The translations under genes were made by a program, and so were the position numbers. From JBFWYO01 sp050186335 (GTDB taxonomy: Bacteria; Pseudomonadota; Alphaproteobacteria; Bin65): a DNA stretch of 31,317 bases. A model generated the notes under the pieces. The model was not told the origin of the DNA. It did no database searches and worked only from the letters and a program-made list of their open reading frames with translations. Each line of letters opens with the position of its first letter. Positions within the stretch are counted from its first letter, which is position 1. Below are positions 7,068 through 13,593 of this stretch, one piece after another. Where the stretch lies: positions 1 to 31,317 of the forward strand of contig JBFWYO010000061.1 of assembly GCA_050186335.1 (NCBI GenBank), read 5' to 3'.

Positions 7068-8515
7068 AATCAAGAATGCAAAGCCTCGGAGTGGCTAATG
7101 GCCAAGAAGCCGAAGGAAGTTAAAATATACGCGAAATCAATGGTTCGTCGATGGCGGCGCGAAATCAAGAATTCTGAAGTCGCCCCATTAGTCTTATCGC
7201 CGTACTTAACCGGACGCGTCGCCGAGGATATCCTGACCGCATCTTCGATTTTGGGACTGACTCCCATCATCGGCACTTTGTTTGAAGCTGAAGTATTTGC
7301 GAATGGATCGAGCGAAATAAGAATATTCCGGCAACTTTTGAAAATCGGGTGTAAACTGTATCATGTTCCTAATTTACACGCTAAATGCATTCTCACAGAA
7401 CACTTTTATTCCATCGGCTCTCAAAATCTGACAAGCCGGGGATCTGCGCTTAATCGCGAACTCTCGATTGCAGTTACCTATTCAACTTCATCAAGCGTAT
7501 TGCGGTCTCAAGTTAATGCTTGGATTAATTCTGGAATTCCAATCGACACGGAAATGATTGAGGACATGGCGCACCTCATCGCGCCAATGCGCCGGATATC
7601 CGGCAAGTTGAAACGACACGTCGCGAACGTCGATGCGGAAATTACAAAGCGCGCCGCCCTGCGAAATGAAGCGAAACAACGGCAAGAAGAGCTACGCAGA
7701 AAGAATGACGAGCAACAGGTCATAAATCATCAATATTTGCGCGAGGGAGAAGTAGCTGCGACCACTTTGCGTGAATCCTTGATGCGTACGCGAAGATCGG
7801 CCTCAAAGATTATCCAATTGACGGATTTACGCTGGGAGACGCTCTGGAGCAGCGGCACATACACTACTATGAAGCTCAGAAGCACTCAGAATCACAGCTT
7901 GCTGGAATGGAAAATTGGCGATCAAGAAATTGATTTAAAAAAGGGAAAGCCGTACTTACTAATTTTTGAAAATGTTGGGCGACTATCTATGATGTTTCCC
8001 AACAAAATCCAGACAAATAAATTTGCAAGAGAGATATATTTTAATGGAAGTTTTAAGTTCGGTGATAAATCGTGGTCGCTTAGTTACGAGTTCGCCACCG
8101 ATCTGAAGGACATATCGACATGGAATGTTTTATTTCGTTTTGTTCCTTTTCCCGGCGTTCAACCAAAGCGGAGGGACATACTTCAACAATGTGCGAGACT
8201 TGAAGCGAAGTATTATTTTGACGTTGGGAGTTTGCGTTTTGTATCTTCCCAAATATACATGGAATCCGAAGAATTTTTTCAACAACTGACGCGCGTCTTG
8301 CGGTCCGATGACAAGGGCCATCTGAGTACACTTCGAAACCTCATAATTGATCCCCGCAATAGAGGCTGGCACGTTTGGTTTGAGCATCCGGATCAGCTAT
8401 ATTTCGGCGGAGCTAAATATCCGACAAGATTGAGGGCTCATCTTATCGACGACAGTCCATGCATCGTCGCGAAGTTCGTAAATTTTACTAGTCGCGCCAA
8501 AAGCAATTAAGGTGG
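7068..8515. other. AT-rich accessory island carrying one nuclease gene
   Basis: Between the stop of the amine oxidase and about 8515 the composition changes abruptly: runs such as 7921-7980 and 8021-8060 are mostly A/T, whereas both neighbours are strongly GC-rich. The right edge lies close to the nuclease stop codon (8508-8510). I see no transposase, integrase, tRNA or convincing flanking direct repeat; only GTGGC is shared near both edges. Boundaries are judged by eye from base composition and codon use. Confidence 0.7.
7098..8510 (+). CDS. Phospholipase-D-superfamily nuclease-like protein, probably horizontally acquired
   Basis: This 470-residue protein has one PLD-type active-site motif: H94-x-K96, then G107-S108-x-N110 and a downstream E121, in the context NLHAKCIL...SIGSQNLTSRG...NRELS. 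The Asp of HxK(x4)D is replaced by E101. Enzymes with a single motif, such as Nuc and BfiI, form one active site per dimer. Residues about 185-215 are highly charged and probably coiled-coil (AALRNEAKQRQEELRRKNDE). Residues 235-470 form a separate, apparently beta-rich C-terminal domain that I do not recognise. Order and size recall BfiI-like nuclease plus recognition domain, but no methyltransferase is adjacent. Start ATG 7098 follows GGAG. The low GC and A/T-ending codons contrast with all neighbours and indicate transfer. A defence role is inference. Confidence 0.75.
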   Translation: MAKKPKEVKIYAKSMVRRWRREIKNSEVAPLVLSPYLTGRVAEDILTASSILGLTPIIGTLFEAEVFANGSSEIRIFRQLLKIGCKLYHVPNLHAKCILTEHFYSIGSQNLTSRGSALNRELSIAVTYSTSSSVLRSQVNAWINSGIPIDTEMIEDMAHLIAPMRRISGKLKRHVANVDAEITKRAALRNEAKQRQEELRRKNDEQQVINHQYLREGEVAATTLRESLMRTRRSASKIIQLTDLRWETLWSSGTYTTMKLRSTQNHSLLEWKIGDQEIDLKKGKPYLLIFENVGRLSMMFPNKIQTNKFAREIYFNGSFKFGDKSWSLSYEFATDLKDISTWNVLFRFVPFPGVQPKRRDILQQCARLEAKYYFDVGSLRFVSSQIYMESEEFFQQLTRVLRSDDKGHLSTLRNLIIDPRNRGWHVWFEHPDQLYFGGAKYPTRLRAHLIDDSPCIVAKFVNFTSRAKSN

Positions 8516-10040
8516 CAGTTACCGCCGAATAGCTCGGATCGGGCGCGCGGAAACGCGTCAGCGGCTCGGCGATGACGGTCAGGCTGATGCACGTGTAGAC
8601 CACCATCAGCGCGGTCAGCGGGATCAGCGCGGCAAACGCCTTGCGCGCGCTGGCCAGTTCGGCGAGCGCGATGCGGTGCGCCACGTACACCGCGATCAGA
8701 TGCCCGCCGACGATGGCAAGCAGGGCCGCGAGCCAGCTGCCCTCGGCGCCGACCACCGTGATATCCGGCTCGCGTCCGGCAAGCCCGAACAGGTTCCAGC
8801 CGCGACCGAACGGGTCGCCGGTCAGGATCAGCGCCGCCTGGCCCTGTACCAGCAGGTACGCGAAATTGTGCGCGACGTGGTAGCCGACCGCGATCGGAAT
8901 CAGCGTCGCGGCATAGCGTTGCGCCCACATGCGCCCCTCGGTGCGTCCCTCGGTGCGCCCGTTCGTACGCCGGGCGGCGCCGACAAGTTTCGCCGTCAGC
9001 GCCATGGTGCCGAGATACGCGCCGAGAAAGACCAGCCACAGGCCGATCAACGAGACGGTCGCGGCGATCAAGGAGTCGTCGTCGAAGCGCGGTCCCCACA
9101 GGCTGCCGAATGCGCGATCGATCGCGCGCCACACCGAGGTGCCGAGAAACCCGTCGAACAGCACCGCGGCCAGGGCCAGCAAGGTGAAAGCGGTCATCGA
9201 CAGCGACAGCGGCGGATCGCCCGCAATACCGCCGCCCCAGAAACGCAGGACCAGGCGCGTGCCGGCCGGCGTCGCCTCCGCGCGCACGGGCGCAAAGCGG
9301 CCGAGCAGATCGAACAGCACGGTGAACGCGTCGGCTCGGCCGAGCCAGGCTTCGCCGTAGCGCGCCATGCCGAACAGCATCAATGCCGCATAGCCGAGCG
9401 CGGCCACGGCAATCGCCAGCGGCGACGCGCCGAACGGAAATATCAGTTCGAACCAGACAAAGCCGAGCAAGAGCGCAACCGCCGGCCACGCGCGCCAACG
9501 CTGCGGGATGGGGCGCTGCGGGACGGCGCGCGGCGGCGCGGTCGCCCGTCCGCCGAACCACAGGAACAAGGTGCGCCACGGGTTCAGCAGCGGCCAGAGA
9601 TTGCCGATCAGCGCCGCAAACGCCGCTAGCCCGACCCACCAGCCGATCCAGACGATGCTCGGCGCGATATTGCGCGCGGGGTGCTGATCGCCGAGCAGAC
9701 CCGCGGCGATCGCCAGCGCGAACACGGCAAGCCCGAACACTTGCAGGACCAGCCGGACGACACGCGCAAGCGGAGCGCGCGCGCCGGTTTCGCTCATGAC
9801 GACCCATGCGCGCTGCCGGTGTGCGCCCGGCCGCAAGACGATGGCCGCGGCGGCGAACGACAGCGCCACCGCCGCACCGGCGCCGATGACGAAATATAGC
9901 AACGGCAGGGGGAGATCGTAGCGCTCGCCGATCGTGTGCGCGTGCGCGTCGGCGATCGACAGGCCGAGCCCGCCGAGCACCGTTATTCCGAACGCCGTCA
10001 TGGAGCGCGCCGCCATACCGTGCGCCGCGAGCCGCGTCAT
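8397..10040 (-). CDS. Polytopic membrane protein with a C-terminus that runs into the AT-rich island
   Basis: This 547-residue inner-membrane protein has about 10-11 hydrophobic helices, for example LLYFVIGAGAAVALSF, SIVWIGWWVGLAAFAALIG and SWLAALLAIVGGHLIAVYV. A LWPLLNPWRTL segment and a histidine-bearing helix IPIAVGYHVAHNFAYLL stand out. It resembles membrane proteins that databases often label 'fenitrothion hydrolase'; I do not consider that a functional assignment. A GRTEGRTEGR tandem repeat sits in a cytoplasmic loop (about 8930-8960). Start ATG 10040 overlaps the stop of the cupredoxin-like gene as ATGA. From about residue 510 the frame enters the AT-rich island and is antisense to the end of the nuclease gene, so the last ~38 residues are probably not native. 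The gene may be truncated yet functional, or decaying. Confidence 0.75.
   Translation of the reverse strand: MTRLAAHGMAARSMTAFGITVLGGLGLSIADAHAHTIGERYDLPLPLLYFVIGAGAAVALSFAAAAIVLRPGAHRQRAWVVMSETGARAPLARVVRLVLQVFGLAVFALAIAAGLLGDQHPARNIAPSIVWIGWWVGLAAFAALIGNLWPLLNPWRTLFLWFGGRATAPPRAVPQRPIPQRWRAWPAVALLLGFVWFELIFPFGASPLAIAVAALGYAALMLFGMARYGEAWLGRADAFTVLFDLLGRFAPVRAEATPAGTRLVLRFWGGGIAGDPPLSLSMTAFTLLALAAVLFDGFLGTSVWRAIDRAFGSLWGPRFDDDSLIAATVSLIGLWLVFLGAYLGTMALTAKLVGAARRTNGRTEGRTEGRMWAQRYAATLIPIAVGYHVAHNFAYLLVQGQAALILTGDPFGRGWNLFGLAGREPDITVVGAEGSWLAALLAIVGGHLIAVYVAHRIALAELASARKAFAALIPLTALMVVYTCISLTVIAEPLTRFRAPDPSYSAVTATLIAFGATSKIYELRDDAWTVVDKMSPQSCRIFSSAEI
8930..8965 (-). repeat. Short in-frame tandem repeat within the membrane protein gene
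   Basis: A 12-base unit (CCCTCGGTGCGT/C on the plus strand) occurs about two and a half times and encodes the repeating GRTE units in a loop between two membrane helices. Such repeats can change copy number by slippage without breaking the frame. Confidence 0.5.
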
Positions 10041-10426
10041 CTCGGCCGCACGTCGAGATAAGCCGCGGGCAGCGCATGCCGGTGCGCGCCGTCTTCGCCC
10101 GCGCGGTGCACGTGAATCGGAAACCGCCCGGTCGCATGCGCCATAAAGCGGAATTCGGCCGGCCGATCCGGGGCGGTCTTGGCACTCAACGCATAGCCGT
10201 GCAGATGGAAGTCGATCGGCGCGTCGCTCGACAGCGCGATGCGCACCGCCTCACCCTTGCGCACGGTGAAGATCTGTGGCGGCGCTTTCGCGGCCGGCGT
10301 GACGACGACGAGCCGGAACGACCGATCGTCGGCCGCCCGGCTCGTCGATTCGCCGGTCGCCGGCGCGGCCGATGCGAGCGCAAAGATTGCGAGCGCACCG
10401 GCCGCGAGCGCGTGGCGGCTTATCAC
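10037..10426 (-). CDS. Small periplasmic histidine-rich cupredoxin-like protein
   Basis: This is a 129-residue secreted protein. A signal peptide occupies about residues 1-25 (hydrophobic core ALAAGALAIFALASAAPA). The rest reads as a compact beta-sandwich of cupredoxin type: IFTVRKGEAVRIALSSDAPIDFHLHGY, then AHATGRFPIHVHRAG. Potential metal ligands are H74, H76, H105, H107, H115 and H117. The classical blue-copper cysteine is absent, so any copper site would be non-blue. The start is a GTG at 10426, two bases after the stop of the secreted HD gene, and the stop overlaps the start of the membrane-protein gene. Genes this tightly packed usually act together; a periplasmic metal-handling role with the membrane partner is inference. 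Confidence 0.75.
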   Translation of the reverse strand: MISRHALAAGALAIFALASAAPATGESTSRAADDRSFRLVVVTPAAKAPPQIFTVRKGEAVRIALSSDAPIDFHLHGYALSAKTAPDRPAEFRFMAHATGRFPIHVHRAGEDGAHRHALPAAYLDVRPR

Positions 10427-10428
10427 GC

Positions 10429-11469
10429 CTACTTCTTAACCTCGTAGGCCGCCGAGTCCTTCAGAATGTTGCGCACCAGATCCTTGGCCGCGTCCATCTT
10501 GAAGCCCGCCGCCTGGTAGACTTCGTAGATGCGGAAGTCGGACACGCGCGTCAGCACGAACCACGCCAGCCGGTTGGCCTCCGGCGAGCCGGACTTGAAG
10601 CCGTTCTCCTCCGCGATCGCGTCGACCGCCTGGTGCGCGATGGGTGCGGCGATGTAGTGCGAGTACGACCACGCGCCGTCGGTGTAGGTCGCGAACCACC
10701 ATTCGGTCATCTGCTGGCCGGGCTTGACCACGATCGGCGGCTTGCCGGCGACCTTCGCGGCTTCGGCCAATGCCGGGTTGAGCCCTTCGCCTTCCTTGTC
10801 CAGATCCCAGTGCGGGTCGAAATGCGATGCCGCAGTGGCGACCACCAGATTGTCGGGCGCGCCGCGCGTGATGAGTTCGGCGTAGGCGACGGTGCCGTGT
10901 TCGCCCATCCATTTCCACTTCGCCTTGCCCTTGTCGCCGCCCCACGAATCGGGGAACCATTTCGGCTTGGCGATCTTCGCCGTCGCCGGATCCCATTCGT
11001 ACCAAACCTTGGCCCAATCGTGCAGCACGAGCGAGGCGACGATCATGTCGCGATCGAGCTTCTGCACCTTGTAGATGCGCTCGTAGCTGTCGGCCCACGC
11101 CATCGCCACTTCGATCCACTCGAGCACGTGCACCGGCAGGCCGCCCGGATAGAAGTGATGCCCGCGCCCGCCGGCCGCCGGCGACGCCAGGAACGATTGG
11201 GTCGCCTTGGCCTTGAACGCTTTGGATTCCGGCTTCAGCACCATGTCGAGCAGCAGATCGCGCGTCTGCTGATTCTTCATCGCGCGGATATGCCCGAGCA
11301 TCTTGTCGTAGGCGGTTTTCGTCCATGCGCCGGTCTCCGCCATCTGCTGCGGCGACATGGCGAGAATAGCTTTGATGCGCGCGTCGGGTATTTTTTCGGC
11401 GGATGCGGAAAATCCAGCCAGTGCAATCGGCAATGCCATTGCAGCGGCAATCATCGTGCGTTTTAGCAT
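10429..11469 (-). CDS. Secreted HD-domain (YhaM-like core) protein
   Basis: This 346-residue protein has a signal peptide (MLKRTMIAAAMALPIALAGFSASA, cleavage near 24). Its core resembles HD-type metal-dependent phosphohydrolases: GHHFYPGGLPVH at 103-114, LVLHDWAK with the HD pair H150-D151, GEHG with H191 and ASHFDPH with H216/H220. The HH-YPGGL...H spacing is like the HD core of the YhaM exoribonuclease group. Those enzymes are cytoplasmic, so secretion is odd. Predicted activity is metal-dependent hydrolysis of a phosphoester in the periplasm, but no substrate can be named. The ATG at 11469 follows AGAGGGG. It is the first gene of a three-gene operon with the cupredoxin-like and membrane proteins. 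A 255-base non-coding gap upstream presumably holds the promoter; I see no convincing consensus there. Confidence 0.75.
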   Translation of the reverse strand: MLKRTMIAAAMALPIALAGFSASAEKIPDARIKAILAMSPQQMAETGAWTKTAYDKMLGHIRAMKNQQTRDLLLDMVLKPESKAFKAKATQSFLASPAAGGRGHHFYPGGLPVHVLEWIEVAMAWADSYERIYKVQKLDRDMIVASLVLHDWAKVWYEWDPATAKIAKPKWFPDSWGGDKGKAKWKWMGEHGTVAYAELITRGAPDNLVVATAASHFDPHWDLDKEGEGLNPALAEAAKVAGKPPIVVKPGQQMTEWWFATYTDGAWSYSHYIAAPIAHQAVDAIAEENGFKSGSPEANRLAWFVLTRVSDFRIYEVYQAAGFKMDAAKDLVRNILKDSAAYEVKK

Positions 11470-11724
11470 CGTTGAGCCCCTCTTGCTTGTCGCCCCTTCG
11501 ACGCCACCGCTTGGATCGCGTTGATGCGGGACGCCAATAATGAGAGAGCCGGCCGTTCAAATCAATTGGCTGCAACGCAAATACAATATTTTTGCCACCG
11601 CGCTGTCACGCTCGGCGCGTGCCGCACAAAATTTCGCCCACCGGCGCGTAAGAGCGGCGGTTTCCGCCGGGAAGCGACGAAACCGACGCGGTTGAAATGA
11701 TGCCGGGGTTTAGCCGCTGAACCG

Positions 11725-13428
11725 CTAGCCCTTGAAAATACTGCCCAGAATGCCGCGCGCGATCTGCCGGCCGACCGACGAGCCGACCGAGCGCAGCACC
11801 GACTTGGCGACGGCCTCGCCGAGGCCTTCGCGCTGGTAGCCGCGCGGCCGGTTTTGCTGCTGGTTCGGCGCTTGATCCTGCGGCTGCTGGCGACCCGGGA
11901 AGTTGCGCATCAGATCGCCGAGGATGCCGCCCGGCGAGCGCTGAGGCGCCTGCTGCTGCGGCGGATACTGGGGTTGCTCCGGCTGGTAGGTCGGCTGCTG
12001 CGGGTAGGGTTGCTGCGGCTGCTGCGGCTGGCTTTGCGGAATCGGGCTGCGGCCCGGCGCGGTGCGCGCCTGCGTGCCCCACGGGTTGCCGTCGTCGACG
12101 GTCTGCGCGGACGGCGCCGGCGCCTGCTCGGTCTGGCCGGTCAGTTTGCCGCTCAGCACCTCGTGCGCCGATTCGCGATCGATGGTTTGGTCGTACCGCT
12201 CGCCGACCGGGCTCATACTCATCACTTTGGCGCGTTCGTCGGCGGTGATTTCGCCGAACCGGCTTTCCGGCGGGCGGATGAACGCACGCTCGACCGGCGA
12301 TGGGATGCCTTTTTCGTCCAGCGTCGAGACCAGCGCCTCGCCGACGCCGAGCTGCATGATCGCATCGTAGGTCTTGAACTTCGGATTGACCCGAAACGTC
12401 TCGGCCGCCGCCTTGACCGCCTTCTGATCGCGCGGCGTGAACGCGCGCAGCGCGTGCTGGATGCGGTTGCCGAGCTGGCCGAGCACCGTATCCGGCACAT
12501 CCAACGGGTTCTGCGTGCAGAAATAGACGCCGACGCCCTTGGAACGGATCAGCCGCACGACCTGCTCGATCTTTTCCAGCAGCGCCTTCGGCGCATCGTT
12601 GAACAGCAGATGCGCTTCGTCGAAGAAGAACACCAGCATGGGCTTTTCCGGATCGCCCACTTCCGGGAGATTTTCGAACAGTTCGGAGAGCATCCACAGC
12701 AACAGGGTGGAATAGGCTTTCGGCTTGGAAATCAGTTTGTCGGCCGCGAGAATATTGATCGCGCCCCTGCCCTGCTTGTCGACCAGCATCAGATCCGCCA
12801 GATCGAGCGCCGGCTCGCCGAAGAATTTTGCGCCGCCGTCCTGTTCCAGCACCAGCAGCGCGCGCTGGATCGATGCGATCGAGGCTTCGCTGACGGCACC
12901 GTATTGCCGGCCGATCTCGAGCTTGTGCTCGCCCAGCCACGCCAGCATGGCGCGCAAATCCTTGAGATCGAGCAGCAACAGCCCGTTCTCGTCGGCGACC
13001 TTGAACGCCACGTAGAGGACGGCCTCCTGGATGTCGTTGAGATCGAGCAGACGGGAGAGCAGCAGCGGCCCCATCTCGGAAATGGTCGCGCGGATCGGAT
13101 GGCCCTTCTCGCCGAACACGTCCCAGAACACCACCGGCGAAGCACGATAGGCAAAGTCCGGCACGCCCACGCGCTGCGCGCGCTCTTCGATCTTGGGATT
13201 GGATTGCCCGGGCGCCGCCGTGCCGCTGACATCGCCCTTCACGTCGGCCAGGAACACCGGCACGCCGCGCTTGGACAGGCCCTCGGCGATGACGCGCAGG
13301 CTCACCGTCTTGCCGGTGCCCGTGGCCCCGGCGATCAACCCGTGCCGATTGGCCAGTTTGGGCAGCAGGAAAACCTGCTTGTCGCCCTTGCCGAGCAATA
13401 GGCCGGGATCGTTGGATGAAGCTGGCAT
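11725..13428 (-). CDS. HerA-like DUF853 ATPase (YjgR family)
   Basis: This 567-residue cytoplasmic ATPase belongs to the DUF853/YjgR branch of the HerA-FtsK superfamily, hexameric motor ATPases whose other members move DNA or proteins. Walker A GATGTGKT is at 34-41 and Walker B MLVFFFDEAH at about 264-273 with D270/E271. An arginine-rich segment follows (GLGNRIQHALRAFTPRD). Residues about 455-525 are a glutamine/proline-rich disordered linker (PQQPYPQQP repeats), and a short basic C-terminal tail ends in GILGSIFKG. The ATG at 13428 follows a GGGAGAA ribosome-binding site. The biological role of DUF853 proteins is not established. It is not adjacent to NurA or other repair genes here. Confidence 0.9.
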   Translation of the reverse strand: MPASSNDPGLLLGKGDKQVFLLPKLANRHGLIAGATGTGKTVSLRVIAEGLSKRGVPVFLADVKGDVSGTAAPGQSNPKIEERAQRVGVPDFAYRASPVVFWDVFGEKGHPIRATISEMGPLLLSRLLDLNDIQEAVLYVAFKVADENGLLLLDLKDLRAMLAWLGEHKLEIGRQYGAVSEASIASIQRALLVLEQDGGAKFFGEPALDLADLMLVDKQGRGAINILAADKLISKPKAYSTLLLWMLSELFENLPEVGDPEKPMLVFFFDEAHLLFNDAPKALLEKIEQVVRLIRSKGVGVYFCTQNPLDVPDTVLGQLGNRIQHALRAFTPRDQKAVKAAAETFRVNPKFKTYDAIMQLGVGEALVSTLDEKGIPSPVERAFIRPPESRFGEITADERAKVMSMSPVGERYDQTIDRESAHEVLSGKLTGQTEQAPAPSAQTVDDGNPWGTQARTAPGRSPIPQSQPQQPQQPYPQQPTYQPEQPQYPPQQQAPQRSPGGILGDLMRNFPGRQQPQDQAPNQQQNRPRGYQREGLGEAVAKSVLRSVGSSVGRQIARGILGSIFKG

Positions 13429-13492
13429 GTGGTTCTCCCTGGGGGTCGCGTCAGCAACCCTTTTAGCACGGTGCCGGCGGGCGGGGCACTAT

Positions 13493-13590
13493 CGTCACCC
13501 CGGGCCCGGCGCAGCGCGGAGTCGGGCGTCGAGCATCTGTGCGTTCGAGCCCGGATCCCGGATTGCCTGCGGCTGTGCCGCTTAGCGAGC
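13493..13590. repeat. Mosaic intergenic repeat, copy 1
   Basis: The gap after the mutase gene contains TCACCCCGGG, GCGCAGCGCGGAGTCGGG and GCCCGGATCCCGG in that order. The same modules, in the same order and orientation, recur at 28432-28535. They resemble the widespread 'ATCCCGG...CCGGGATGACG' family of dispersed non-coding elements in Alphaproteobacteria. This copy lacks the closing CCCGGGATGACG arm. Confidence 0.55.
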
Positions 13591-13593
13591 GCG

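Noticed and set aside
7491..8387. Short antisense open frames inside the AT-rich island
   Set aside because: They lack ribosome-binding sites and domain signatures and overlap the well-supported nuclease gene.
7068..8530. Possible flanking direct repeats of the island
   Set aside because: Only a 5-base GTGGC is shared near both edges, which is within chance, so I do not claim a target-site duplication or attachment site.
12000..12050. Repetitive CTGCTG/GGCTGC stretch resembling a repeat array
   Set aside because: It encodes the glutamine/proline-rich linker of the HerA-like protein and is not a CRISPR or mobile repeat.
11854..13401. 515-codon open frame on the plus strand
   Set aside because: Antisense shadow of the HerA-like gene, lacking any recognisable domain.
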